Origin: Compostibacter hankyongensis
Lineage (GTDB): Bacteria; Bacteroidota; Bacteroidia; Chitinophagales; Chitinophagaceae
Direction of reading: 5' to 3'
NCBI RefSeq assembly: GCF_039541075.1
Contig: NZ_BAABFN010000006.1
Span: 186,001 to 250,000 of the forward strand
DNA: 64,000 nt
Shown: positions 8,513 to 17,267 of the stretch, piece after piece
Numbering within the stretch: position 1 is the first letter of the stretch
How the letters are laid out: every line of letters begins with the position of its first letter
Position numbers and translations under genes: made by a program
The notes under the pieces: generated by a model
What the model was told of the DNA's origin: nothing
The model's input: only the letters and a program-made list of their open reading frames with translations
Database searches by the model: none

Positions 8513-9580
8513 ATGACGGAGCATGCAGTCAAAACCATCACCCGGCTTACCCGCGCTATCTGCTGGCTGGCCCTGGTTTGCCTGCTGGAAAGCCTGGCCA
8601 TCTTTTTCTACCCGGAGTTGCGGACCTTCTTCCGCCGGACGCCGGCGGAGCAGAAAGCAACCGCAGCCGCTGTTCCTGCCCAGGCTTCCCCGGAGCCGTC
8701 AAAGGCAGAGCAGCTTTGGTCGGCTCCCGATCCTGCCGGCATTCCTGCCGGAGAAACCGGCGAGCTGATCCGCTACGGAAAAGAGCTGATCGTACACACC
8801 GCTGCTTATCTTGGCCCGCAGGGCAGCGTACGGAAGATATCCAACGGCATGAACTGCCAGAACTGTCACCTCGGGGCGGGTACCAAAGCCTGGGCGCTCA
8901 ACTTCAGCGGCGTACGCACCCTGTATCCGGTATACAAGGCGCGGGACGACAGGATGGTGGATGCCGTGCAGCGGGTCAACGGCTGTTTTGAACGGAGCAT
9001 GAACGGCGTACCCCTGGACACCGCTTCGCGGGAGATGAAAGCCATGGTAGCTTATATGGAATGGCTCGGTAAGGATGTTCCCGAAGGCAGCAAGCCGGCC
9101 GGCATCAGCCTTAAGAAGCTGGCTTATCTGGACAGGGCCGCAGACCCGGAAAAAGGACAGGCGGTCTTCATGACCTACTGCCAGAGCTGCCATGGTGCAG
9201 ACGGGCAGGGCCGGCTGAATGACAAAGGCAACGAATATATGTACCCGCCGCTATGGGGACCGCACAGCTACAACGACGGCGCCGGACTTACCCGGCTCTC
9301 CAACTTTGCGGGCTTTGTAAAGAACAACATGCCGTTCGGTACAACCTACGAGCATCCGCTGCTGAGCGATGAGGATGCCTGGGATGTGGCGGCTTTCGTG
9401 GACAGCCAGCCCCGGCCGCATAAGGACCAGCGCCACGATTATAAAGACCTGACCAAAAAACCGATTGATCATCCTGAAGGACCCTACGCCGATTCTTTCA
9501 GCGCAAAACAACACAAATACGGGCCCTTCCGCCCCATCCAGTCTTATTACCGGGAGCTGGCCGCAGGAGGCAAGCCCTGA
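8513..9580 (+). CDS. Dihaem c-type cytochrome, thiosulfate dehydrogenase (TsdA)-like
   Basis: 355 residues. A membrane anchor helix lies at about residues 16-33, followed by a proline/alanine linker and two haem c domains: C115-Q-N-C118-H119 and C223-Q-S-C226-H227. The block VNGCFERSMNG places Cys158 where TsdA enzymes have the unusual cysteine axial ligand of haem 1, and NNMPFGTTYEHP places Met273 as a likely ligand of haem 2. Family knowledge: TsdA joins two thiosulfates to tetrathionate, or the reverse, in the periplasm. Here the protein seems tethered to the inner membrane. It is the first gene of an operon with DsrE (9612) and a solute-binding protein (10161). The direction of reaction and exact substrate cannot be read from sequence. 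Confidence 0.85.
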   Translation: MTEHAVKTITRLTRAICWLALVCLLESLAIFFYPELRTFFRRTPAEQKATAAAVPAQASPEPSKAEQLWSAPDPAGIPAGETGELIRYGKELIVHTAAYLGPQGSVRKISNGMNCQNCHLGAGTKAWALNFSGVRTLYPVYKARDDRMVDAVQRVNGCFERSMNGVPLDTASREMKAMVAYMEWLGKDVPEGSKPAGISLKKLAYLDRAADPEKGQAVFMTYCQSCHGADGQGRLNDKGNEYMYPPLWGPHSYNDGAGLTRLSNFAGFVKNNMPFGTTYEHPLLSDEDAWDVAAFVDSQPRPHKDQRHDYKDLTKKPIDHPEGPYADSFSAKQHKYGPFRPIQSYYRELAAGGKP

Positions 9581-9611
9581 TATTCCGTTTCATTAAAACA
9601 AAAAGCCTGTT

Positions 9612-10070
9612 ATGAAGTTAAACACCTTTCTTTTAGCTATACTCCTCCTGTCCGGTGCGGGTATATTTGCCACGAAAAGCGCGCATGCCCAGGACAGCTT
9701 TCACGGCGCTACGGCCCGCCTGAAAAAATACAAGGCCATTTACGTGCTGGATGAATCCGACGATAAGAAGATCCGCGGCACGCTCCGCAATATCGGCAAT
9801 GCGCTGAATGATCCCCGTCTGAAAGGCAAGCTGGAGGTAGAGCTCATCGCCTTCGGCGACGGTGTGACGGTTTACCAGAAATCCGGCCCTTACGAAAGTC
9901 TGCTGAAGGATCTGCAGGCCAAAGGCGTTATCCTCGCGCAATGCGACAATACCATCCGGGAGCGCCATATTGATAAAAACACGCTGTTCTCCTTTATCTC
10001 CTATGTACCCAGCGGTAACGGGGAGATCATCATCCGGCAGCAGCAGGGCTGGGCCATGGTACATCCCTAA
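9612..10070 (+). CDS. Periplasmic DsrE family protein
   Basis: 152 residues with a signal peptide (cleavage near SAHAQD, about residue 27). The DsrE/F-like fold follows: KAIYVLDESDDKKIRGTLRNIGNAL, then LEVELIAFGDGVTVYQK, and Cys111 in LAQCDNT at the position of the conserved sulfur-carrying cysteine of DsrE and TusD proteins. Classical DsrE proteins are cytoplasmic persulfide carriers; this one is exported, a subgroup found next to periplasmic sulfur enzymes. It lies 31 bases after the TsdA-like cytochrome. A role in carrying a sulfane sulfur or sensing a sulfur compound is inferred from context. Confidence 0.85.
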   Translation: MKLNTFLLAILLLSGAGIFATKSAHAQDSFHGATARLKKYKAIYVLDESDDKKIRGTLRNIGNALNDPRLKGKLEVELIAFGDGVTVYQKSGPYESLLKDLQAKGVILAQCDNTIRERHIDKNTLFSFISYVPSGNGEIIIRQQQGWAMVHP

Positions 10071-10160
10071 ACGCCTGCGGGCGCACCGCGTATAGTCATT
10101 CCCGTAATATGCCGGCGGGTCCGGTGTACGGTAAGTCATTTTATCTTCCAAAGCAAGTGT

Positions 10161-11084
10161 ATGAACGTTTGGCAAAAGATTATCCCGGCAATGCTTTGTC
10201 TGGCCGGCCTGTGCAGCGCTGCCCGCGCGCAGGATCACCATTTCGATCCTCCCTGGAACACGCCGCCTGAGAGCAAGGTGCAGTTTACCGTTCCGGGGAT
10301 CGACAATGTGCCCGATCTTTTTGGGGACATCAACGACCCCCAGCTGGTGGTGTTCTTCGCCGGCAATCAGTTTATGGTAATGGACAGCCTACTGGCCGCA
10401 TTTAAACGGCGGTATCCGCAATACCGGCGCATCTTTGTGGAAACGCTGCCGCCCGGCATACTGGCCAAACAGATAGAAGCCGGCAGCCTGACGATCGGCA
10501 ACCTGCGGATCAGGCTGAAGCCCGACGTGTATACCGCAGGAAAAGGCCGCATAGACCAGATGCCGGATCTCTTTACCCAGACAAAGGTGTATGCCTATAA
10601 CCGGCTTGCGCTGATGGTGCAAAAAGGCAATCCCCAGCACATTACAGGCATGCGGGACCTGCAGCGGAAAACGGTCCGGATATCCATGCCCAACCCGGCC
10701 TGGGAAGGAGTGGCTGCCCAGATTCAGGCCGCCTATGTAAAAGCAGGCGGAGCATCGCTGCGCAAAGCGGTCATGGAAACCAAGGTAAACGACAGCAGCA
10801 CTTTTCTCACCCGCATTCATCACCGGGAAAGTCCGATGCGGATACTGTACGGACAGTCTGACGCAGCGCCGGTATGGTACACCGAGGTTCGCTATCAGCA
10901 ATCGATCGGACATCCCGTCGAAGAAGTGCAGATCCCCGAAAAGGAAAATGTACGCGCCGTTTATATGGCCGGCCAGATGAAGAACGCGCCCCATCCGGAG
11001 GCGGCCCGGGACTTTATGAACTTTATTACCGGGCCGGAGGCGGCGGCCATATACCGCAGCTACGGCTTTACCACCCCTGAATAA
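10161..11084 (+). CDS. Orphan ModA-like extracellular solute-binding protein
   Basis: 307 residues with a signal peptide (MNVWQKIIPAMLCLAGLCSAARAQ). The type II periplasmic binding fold shows as LVVFFAGNQFMVMDSLLAAFKRRYPQYRRIFVETLPPGIL, then LALMVQKGNP and GMRDLQRKTVRISMPNP, and a C-terminal HPEAARDFMNFITGPEAAAIYRSYGF. This resembles molybdate/tungstate-type (ModA) binding proteins. No ABC permease or ATPase gene is nearby, so it may not feed a transporter; it could present an anion, metal oxyanion or cofactor to the cytochrome, or act as a sensor. It is the last gene of the operon, 90 bases after the DsrE gene and just before a strong terminator. Confidence 0.75.
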   Translation: MNVWQKIIPAMLCLAGLCSAARAQDHHFDPPWNTPPESKVQFTVPGIDNVPDLFGDINDPQLVVFFAGNQFMVMDSLLAAFKRRYPQYRRIFVETLPPGILAKQIEAGSLTIGNLRIRLKPDVYTAGKGRIDQMPDLFTQTKVYAYNRLALMVQKGNPQHITGMRDLQRKTVRISMPNPAWEGVAAQIQAAYVKAGGASLRKAVMETKVNDSSTFLTRIHHRESPMRILYGQSDAAPVWYTEVRYQQSIGHPVEEVQIPEKENVRAVYMAGQMKNAPHPEAARDFMNFITGPEAAAIYRSYGFTTPE

Positions 11085-11107
11085 GACGGGTAAGCAAACG
11101 ATCATCC

Positions 11108-11133
11108 AGCCCGCTGTACAGCGGGCTTTTTTT
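11108..11133 (+). terminator. Rho-independent terminator after the sulfur operon
   Basis: A perfect hairpin with arms AGCCCGCTGT and ACAGCGGGCT (11108-11127) runs straight into a T-run ending at 11133, 24 bases after the binding-protein stop codon. Confidence 0.9.
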
Positions 11134-11186
11134 ATGGCCGGCAACATCCGCATGGCTTCTGCGAGACCGGCAAAACGGCTGCCGGC

Positions 11187-13535
11187 TCAGAAACGGTAGG
11201 ACAGTCCCCCGCCCCATTTATAATCCGAGCTGTAGCCGCCGGTGACCGAAAGATCGCGGGTAAGCATTCCTTCCAGGTTTACCTCGAACTCTTTGTCCGT
11301 ATTCACGCTGTAGTTCAGCCATACCCTGGGGAACAGCCAGGTCTCCCCGCTCAGCTCAAACCGGACATGGGCGCGGTTGTCGATCCGCAGGTCGGCATTC
11401 AGAAAGAAGGGCAGCAGGTAACGGACGCCGGCTACTCCCCGTATGTCCTGCCCGGGTAAAGCCCTGCCGCGATCCTTATAGTAGCCGAGGTATTCATGCT
11501 TGTTGCTGAGCACCACGCCGGCATAAGGGCGCAGGTATCGGGTGACAAAACGTTCGTACGTCCCCGTTATCTCGTCCTTGCGGTTGCTCCAACCGTAATC
11601 GCCCTGCAGCTGCACCCAGTTTTTCCGGTTCGAATAAGAAAGATAGCCTTCTCCATGGCCGGAGGCGGCAGTGGCCTCACCCCAGAAAAACCAGCGGTTA
11701 TCCTCGTTCATCAGCATCCCGTGATGAAAATGATGCATCGTATCCGGGGCTCTGTAATCCGCGTAGCGGAAGGTTCGCGCCATACCCGTCATCATATGGT
11801 ACAGCACATGGCAGTGGAAGAACCAGTCGCCGGGCTCATCCGCAGCAAACTCGATGGTAACGCTGCGCATGGGCGGCACAATCACGGTATGCTTCAAGGG
11901 GGAATAGCTGTCCTGTGCATTCAGCACCCGGAAAAAATGTCCGTGCAGATGCATGGGGTGATACATCATCGTCTGGTTGTTCATGGTGATGCGCAACACC
12001 TCTCCCTCATGCACCTGGATGGAGTCTTTTTCGGAGAGGGTCCTGCCGTTGATGCTCCATATATAGCGCCACATGCTGCCCGTAAGGTCAAAGGTCAGCT
12101 GCCGCAAGGGGTGAACCGCCGTATCAAAGGCGGTGGACCGGGGCGCACGCAGCAGATCATAGGTGAAAGGAGCCGCGTCGTGCACAGGTCCGGAAGGAGC
12201 GCTGTCTGTTACCGCCGGATGATGCATGCCATGCATCCCTTCCATATCATGCATATCATGTCCTCCATCCATCTCATCCATCCCCTGCATGTTATGCATT
12301 CCAGGCATGTCGTGCATGCCCTCTCCGTGCATGCCCGGCATCTTCATACCGGCCGCTCCTGCCATATTGAGGTCCTCGCGGTCCAGCCAGGCATTTTGGA
12401 TATAAGGCATCTCCCGCTCCATCGCTTTCTTTGACAGCTTCATGGTCATCGCGCCCATCTTCATCTTCATGCCTGCCATCCCCTGCATCATCACACCCTC
12501 CATGTGGAAGATATCCGGCCGGGGCAGCGTGGGCGCCGCGTGCGGTTCGCCGCTGCCGAAATAAGCGGAGGTATATCCGGAGCCATCCTGGGCCGTTGCC
12601 CGGAATTCAAAGGATCCGTTTTCCGGCACGGTAACGAGCAGGTCGTAGGTTTCCGCGATACCGATCAGCATACGGCTGACCGGTACCGGCTCAACATCCT
12701 GCCCGTCTGCCGCAATGATCTGCATATTACCGCCTGCATACTGCAGGTGAAAAAAGGTGGATGAAGATCCGTCGATCACACGGAGGCGGAGCCGCTCGCC
12801 AGGCCGCGCTTCGGGAAAGCGGAGCACGCTGTCGCTGTTGGTCAGGAAAACAGGGTAATATACATCCGAAATATCCATAGGCGGCATCCGCTGCCAGGCC
12901 ATCTGTATCCTTTCGGTAAGTCCATGTCGGGCAATTACCCGGTTGAGGCTCTGGGCCTGCCCCTTTTTCACGGCATACCATTCGAGGCCGCGCTTCAGGT
13001 TGTTCATCACCCGGGCGGGGTTTTCGTTGGTCCAGTCTGAAAGCAGCAGCACATACTCTCGGTCGTACTGCCGGGTTTCTTTTTTGGGATACATCACCAG
13101 CGCGCCGAACAGCCCGTTCTGCTCCTGATACATGGTATGGGAATGATACCAGTAAGTACCGGTCTGCCGCACCGGGAACCGGACGGTAAAGGTTTTTCCC
13201 GCTGCAATGGGAGGCGTGCTCAGGTAGGCCACGCCGTCGTAATAATTGGGAATGAGGATGCCGTGCCAGTGCACGGAAGATTCCGTGCTCATCTCGTTTC
13301 TGATATGGATTACGGCAGAGTCGCCCTCGGTAAAATAAAGGGTGGGGCCGGGCATGGAGTCGTTGATGGTAATGGCCTGCACCGGCTTTCCGGCTTTGTT
13401 GAGCCGTTTTTCCCGGAGCACAAGGGTATATTCCTTTACAGGCCGCTGGGCCGCTGCCGTCTGCACCGCCGCCATTACCGGCAGCAACAGCAGCATTACC
13501 ATGCCGGCAGTTTTCGCATATTGCAAGATTTTCAT
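11187..13535 (-). CDS. Multicopper oxidase (CopA-like) fused to a CopB-like outer-membrane barrel
   Basis: 782 residues. A signal peptide (to about Ala29) precedes three cupredoxin domains with copper ligands at HWHG (89-92), YWYHSH (128-133), HPMHLHGHFF (526-535) and HCHVLYHMM (574-582). A Met/His-rich stretch at about 345-440, with repeated GM.M and MHDM motifs, interrupts the domains, as in copper-resistance CopA/PcoA oxidases. After about residue 605 comes a 175-residue tail with alternating aromatic strands (RWFFWGEATAASGHGEGYLSY) that ends in WGGGLSYRF, resembling the CopB/PcoB barrel. Role: periplasmic Cu(I) oxidation and sequestration. The fused barrel may anchor it at the outer membrane. 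It is encoded near the CopA ATPase and a copper-type regulator. Confidence 0.87.
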   Translation of the reverse strand: MKILQYAKTAGMVMLLLLPVMAAVQTAAAQRPVKEYTLVLREKRLNKAGKPVQAITINDSMPGPTLYFTEGDSAVIHIRNEMSTESSVHWHGILIPNYYDGVAYLSTPPIAAGKTFTVRFPVRQTGTYWYHSHTMYQEQNGLFGALVMYPKKETRQYDREYVLLLSDWTNENPARVMNNLKRGLEWYAVKKGQAQSLNRVIARHGLTERIQMAWQRMPPMDISDVYYPVFLTNSDSVLRFPEARPGERLRLRVIDGSSSTFFHLQYAGGNMQIIAADGQDVEPVPVSRMLIGIAETYDLLVTVPENGSFEFRATAQDGSGYTSAYFGSGEPHAAPTLPRPDIFHMEGVMMQGMAGMKMKMGAMTMKLSKKAMEREMPYIQNAWLDREDLNMAGAAGMKMPGMHGEGMHDMPGMHNMQGMDEMDGGHDMHDMEGMHGMHHPAVTDSAPSGPVHDAAPFTYDLLRAPRSTAFDTAVHPLRQLTFDLTGSMWRYIWSINGRTLSEKDSIQVHEGEVLRITMNNQTMMYHPMHLHGHFFRVLNAQDSYSPLKHTVIVPPMRSVTIEFAADEPGDWFFHCHVLYHMMTGMARTFRYADYRAPDTMHHFHHGMLMNEDNRWFFWGEATAASGHGEGYLSYSNRKNWVQLQGDYGWSNRKDEITGTYERFVTRYLRPYAGVVLSNKHEYLGYYKDRGRALPGQDIRGVAGVRYLLPFFLNADLRIDNRAHVRFELSGETWLFPRVWLNYSVNTDKEFEVNLEGMLTRDLSVTGGYSSDYKWGGGLSYRF

Positions 13536-13613
13536 TTTTTCCGCTTAAAGATATGAGCAATGATCACGCTTTGCCTTCTCGGGAAAGCGCAGGACAGGTC
13601 GGGGCGGAAAATC

Positions 13614-13994
13614 TCATATCAACAGGCAGGCATGCTGAAGAAACAGGGCTGCAGGGGGCCGGCAGCAGGGTCGGGGAAGCGGGCTCCGGTGCAGCGGAAA
13701 AGACGGCAGAGAAGACAGCAGTCCTGCATCCTGCAGCAGGGGAACCCGCAGCACCGGTGTTTTCAGGGAAAGGTCCGGCGCTGTCAGCTCATGGGCATCC
13801 CTTAGCTTAAAAAAATGGCTGACATCGCTGCAGCAGCGTTTGTCCGTCCCGCTGCGGTCGTGTCCGCAGCCCGGAGCGGCATAGCTGATCTTCACCGACG
13901 CCATGCGGCCACAGCAGAAATGCGCGCTCACGGCCACGCCCCCCGCACTCAGCAGGTAGCAAAGCAAGATCGGTATGACCCACAGCTTTTTCAT
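13614..13994 (-). CDS. HYC_CC_PP family protein (small exported Cys-rich)
   Basis: 126 residues with a signal peptide or N-terminal membrane segment (MKKLWVIPILLCYLLSAGGVAVSA). HFCCG follows immediately, then RCCSDV near residue 54, and a proline-rich C-terminus containing PCCRPP. This is the pattern that names the Bacteroidota HYC_CC_PP family. The biochemical function is not established; the paired cysteines and histidine, and the neighbouring multicopper oxidase (78 bases downstream on the same strand), suggest copper or redox handling in the periplasm. Confidence 0.75.
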   Translation of the reverse strand: MKKLWVIPILLCYLLSAGGVAVSAHFCCGRMASVKISYAAPGCGHDRSGTDKRCCSDVSHFFKLRDAHELTAPDLSLKTPVLRVPLLQDAGLLSSLPSFPLHRSPLPRPCCRPPAALFLQHACLLI

Positions 13995-14004
13995 CTTTCC
14001 GCTG

Positions 14005-14012
14005 CAAAAATA
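14005..14012 (-). promoter_or_regulatory. -7 promoter box for the HYC_CC_PP/multicopper oxidase unit
   Basis: Read on the minus strand this is TATTTTTG, an exact TAnnTTTG match 10 bases before the ATG at 13994. No clear -33 box is seen, and the short leader makes the call tentative. Confidence 0.4.
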
Positions 14013-14151
14013 TGGAATTCAGGATCACCGGCTTCCGGCAGGCTTTACAGCATTTTGGAAATTGTTTATACTTTTTTGGAAAGCGCCATTCAGCGTTGCC
14101 GTACGCCGGATGACTTTGTGGAACGGTGAGGAATATTGTATAATAATCTGT

Positions 14152-14718
14152 TTACCGATGCACCTCATCGAGGGCGCTGCGGTGTGCCGGATGACTTTGC
14201 CGGAACGACGACGGGGTAAGGCCGGTGATCTTCTTGAACTGCCCGCTGAGATGGGCCACACTGCTGTAACCCAGCCGGAAGGCAATCTCCGAAAGCGAGA
14301 GCTCGTTGTACAACAGCAGCTCTTTTACCTTTTCGATCTTTTGCAGGATAAAGAATTGTTCTATGGTAATGCCTTCCACCTCCGAGAAAAGACGCGACAG
14401 GGCGGAATAGTCGCGATGAAGATTTTGGGAAATGTAGGTAATAAGACTAAAATGTTCCGGGATCTCGCCCTGCTGTACCTGGTTGATGATGAGCAGCCTG
14501 ATCTTTTCGATCTGCTGTTTCTTCCGGTCTTCCAGCAGCTCAAAGCCCAGCACATTCAGCCGCTCCTCCAGCATCCGCAGCTGCGGTTCGGAAGGGTCTC
14601 CCGCCAGCTCTGCTTCGCCGAGGATGACCGACCGGGGCTGCAGCCCGGCTTTTTCCAGCTCCTCCCGCACCACCATCACACAGCGGTTGCATACCATATT
14701 TTTGATGTAGAGCTTCAT
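14152..14718 (-). CDS. HMA-AraC one-component regulator, probable copper sensor
   Basis: 188 residues. The N-terminus MKLYIKNMVCNRCVMVVREELEKAG is a ferredoxin-like heavy-metal-associated (HMA) domain with Cys10 and Cys13. It is followed by a helical linker and an AraC-type double helix-turn-helix at about residues 95-185 (LSEIAFRLGYSSVAHLSGQFKKITGLTPSSFR). The ATG at 14718 is chosen because the HMA fold begins there; upstream in-frame residues look non-coding. It is divergent from the CopA ATPase gene (14906) across 187 bases, the usual position of a regulator controlling that gene. Metal sensing by the N-terminal CxxC is inferred from the domain; direct evidence for the metal is lacking. 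Such proteins are often annotated simply as AraC family. Confidence 0.85.
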   Translation of the reverse strand: MKLYIKNMVCNRCVMVVREELEKAGLQPRSVILGEAELAGDPSEPQLRMLEERLNVLGFELLEDRKKQQIEKIRLLIINQVQQGEIPEHFSLITYISQNLHRDYSALSRLFSEVEGITIEQFFILQKIEKVKELLLYNELSLSEIAFRLGYSSVAHLSGQFKKITGLTPSSFRQSHPAHRSALDEVHR

Positions 14719-14881
14719 GATATATCTTTTACAAAGCGGGCCGGTTTTTTGTTGTGGCAGCTGCTGCTCTTCAAAAGTAAGAAAAACACAGCCACGTTTC
14801 CTTTTCAAAAATCCCAACCCGTCTTCAAATACCTGCAACTCTTTTCCCAAATTATGTAACAGCAGCCGCCCGGGGTGGAGG

Positions 14882-14889
14882 TACCTTTG
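14882..14889 (+). promoter_or_regulatory. -7 promoter box for the CopA ATPase gene
   Basis: TACCTTTG matches TAnnTTTG and lies 16 bases before the ATG at 14906, in the divergent region shared with the HMA-AraC regulator gene. No good -33 box is present at 19 bases, as expected for an activated promoter. Confidence 0.45.
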
Positions 14890-14905
14890 TGGAAAAGCAG
14901 ACAAC

Positions 14906-17125
14906 ATGCCTTCTGTTATAAAAGAAACCTTTCCTGTGCTGGAGATGTCCTGCGCCTCCTGCGCCGTCAGCGTAGCTTCGATGCTGCAGTCGGTGCCGGG
15001 CGTGCGGCATGCCGAAGTGAATTATGCCAGCCAGCGCGCGCAGGTGGAATACGATCAAAATACCGTTGCTCCCGAAGCGCTGCAGCAGGCCGTGCGCTCC
15101 ATCGGGTACGACCTGGTGATCCTTCCGGAGCACCGGGAGGAAGCCCAGGAAACCGCACAGCGCAAACAATACCGGCGTCTGCTGCGGCAAACCCTTTGGG
15201 CTGCCGCTTTCACCCTGCCGGTTGTGCTGATCGCCATGCTCTTCATGCAGCTGCCCTATGCCAATATGATCATGCTGATCCTGTCCGCCCCCGTGGTATT
15301 TTTCTTCGGCAGGTCGTTTTTCGTCAACGCTGCAAAGCAGGCGAGGCACGGGAGGGCCAATATGGATACGCTGGTAGCGCTGAGCACCGGCATTGCATTT
15401 TTATTCAGCGCCTTTAATACCTTTTGGCCGCAGTTCTGGACCGGCCGCGGTCTGGAAGCGCATGTCTATTTCGAAGCCGCCGCCGTGATCATCGTATTCA
15501 TCTCTCTGGGCCGGCTGCTGGAAGAAAAGGCCAAAGCCGGCACCTCCGCCGCCCTGAAAAAGCTGATCGGCCTGCAGCCCAGGACCGTGGCCGTGCAGGA
15601 CGACGACGGCAGCACGCGGGAGATTCCGCTGCAGGCGGTAAAGCCCGGCGATCTCATCCTGGTAAAGCCGGGCGAAAAGATACCGGTAGACGGAAAGCTC
15701 AGCCGGGGCGGCTCTTATGTGGATGAAAGCATGATCAGCGGAGAGCCGGTACCGGTGGGCAAGACTGCGGGCGACACCGTCTTTGCCGGCACCCTCAACC
15801 AGGAGGGCAGCTTCAGCTTCCGGGCCGAAAAGGTGGGCGCCGATACCCTGCTGGGGCAGATCATCCGGATGGTGCAGGAAGCGCAGGGCAGCCGTGCGCC
15901 CGTGCAGCGGTTGGTGGACAAGGTGGCCGGCATCTTTGTGCCGGTGGTGATGGGGCTCGCCGTCCTCACCTTTCTGATCTGGCTATTTGCCGGCGGGGAG
16001 CAGGCTTTTACCCATGGGCTACTCACAGCGGTGACGGTGCTGGTGATCGCCTGCCCCTGCGCACTGGGTCTGGCTACGCCTACCGCTATAATGGCCGGTG
16101 TGGGCAGGGCCGCCGAAAACCATATCCTCATCCGGGATGCGGAAAGCCTGGAGCAGGGCTATAAGGTGGATGCCCTGGTGCTGGACAAGACCGGCACCCT
16201 CACCGAAGGAAAGCCTGCCGTTACCGGATTTCATTTCAGCGAAGGCGTGAACACCGCGGTACTGCAGGCCGTGCTGCTTGCCATGGAATCGCAGTCGGAT
16301 CACCCCCTGGCGGGAGCCATCGCGCAGTACCTGAAGGAACAGGGGACCCGCCCGCTGCCGCTGGAAAAGATCAGCAGCATTACGGGAAGGGGCATACAGG
16401 CCCGGTACGGCGGCAAGCAATATCTTGCCGGCAACCCTGCCCTGCTGGAAGCGCATAACGTCGCCGTTCCCCCGTCGCTGGCGAAACCGGCATCACAATG
16501 GCAGCAGCAGGCCCGCACGGTGATCTTCTTTGCGGAGGAGCAGCAAGCCGTTGCCGTCCTCGCCGTTGCGGACCCGGTAAAGACCGGTTCAAAGCAGGCA
16601 GTGGCCACCCTGCAGCAGCAAGGCATCAGCGTATACATGCTCACGGGGGATAATCCCGCTACCGCCGCCGCAGTGGCACGCGAAACCGGTCTGCAGCATT
16701 ACCAGGCCGGGATGCTTCCCGCCGGAAAAGCGGACTTCATCCGGCAGCTGCAGCAGCAGGGCAAGGTGGTGGCCATGGCGGGCGACGGTATCAATGACAG
16801 CCAGGCCCTGGCACAGGCCGATGTGGGTATTGCCATGGGGAAAGGATCGGATATCGCCATGGATGTAGCCCGGATCACGCTGATGAGCTCGGATCTGAAT
16901 GCCATCCCCAGGGCACTGGCGTTGTCGCGCAAAACCGTGCGCACCATCCGGCAGAACCTCTTCTGGGCCTTTATCTATAACCTTATCGGTATTCCGGTGG
17001 CGGCCGGCATCCTGTACCCCCTGAACGGATTTCTGCTGAATCCGATGATCGCGGGAGCGGCGATGGCCCTGAGCTCGGTATCGGTGGTCGGCAACAGCCT
17101 GCGGCTGAAATGGGGAAAATTGTAG
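14906..17125 (+). CDS. copA: Copper-translocating P1B-type ATPase
   Basis: 739 residues. One N-terminal HMA domain has CASC at 16-19, and about eight membrane helices follow, including the CPC metal site (residues 383-385, in ACPCALGLATPTAIM). The phosphorylation motif DKTGT starts near residue 427; the actuator contains SGEPVPV; HPLAG and GDGIND (626-631) lie in the nucleotide-binding and P domains. CPC is typical of Cu(I)/Ag(I) exporters that pump monovalent copper out of the cytoplasm. The start at 14906 is preferred because it gives the usual short lead into the HMA domain. It is encoded divergently from an HMA-AraC regulator and upstream of a small HMA chaperone (18409), with a Fic gene between. 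Confidence 0.94.
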   Translation: MPSVIKETFPVLEMSCASCAVSVASMLQSVPGVRHAEVNYASQRAQVEYDQNTVAPEALQQAVRSIGYDLVILPEHREEAQETAQRKQYRRLLRQTLWAAAFTLPVVLIAMLFMQLPYANMIMLILSAPVVFFFGRSFFVNAAKQARHGRANMDTLVALSTGIAFLFSAFNTFWPQFWTGRGLEAHVYFEAAAVIIVFISLGRLLEEKAKAGTSAALKKLIGLQPRTVAVQDDDGSTREIPLQAVKPGDLILVKPGEKIPVDGKLSRGGSYVDESMISGEPVPVGKTAGDTVFAGTLNQEGSFSFRAEKVGADTLLGQIIRMVQEAQGSRAPVQRLVDKVAGIFVPVVMGLAVLTFLIWLFAGGEQAFTHGLLTAVTVLVIACPCALGLATPTAIMAGVGRAAENHILIRDAESLEQGYKVDALVLDKTGTLTEGKPAVTGFHFSEGVNTAVLQAVLLAMESQSDHPLAGAIAQYLKEQGTRPLPLEKISSITGRGIQARYGGKQYLAGNPALLEAHNVAVPPSLAKPASQWQQQARTVIFFAEEQQAVAVLAVADPVKTGSKQAVATLQQQGISVYMLTGDNPATAAAVARETGLQHYQAGMLPAGKADFIRQLQQQGKVVAMAGDGINDSQALAQADVGIAMGKGSDIAMDVARITLMSSDLNAIPRALALSRKTVRTIRQNLFWAFIYNLIGIPVAAGILYPLNGFLLNPMIAGAAMALSSVSVVGNSLRLKWGKL

Positions 17126-17242
17126 CAAGAGGATTTTGCGTGTATTTTGGACGAAGAAAACCCATTAGTATAATTTTTGCCGTTTTTGTGAACTAAAAAT
17201 ATACATCAGTACAAAAAATGACATTTTTTTGAACAAATTAAG

Positions 17243-17250
17243 TATTTTTG
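17243..17250 (+). promoter_or_regulatory. -7 promoter box upstream of the Fic gene
   Basis: TATTTTTG lies 17 bases before the ATG at 17268 inside an AT-rich leader. A TTTG at 17228 is too close (11 bases) to be a standard -33 element. Confidence 0.35.
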
Positions 17251-17267
17251 TATAACAATTCACGAAA

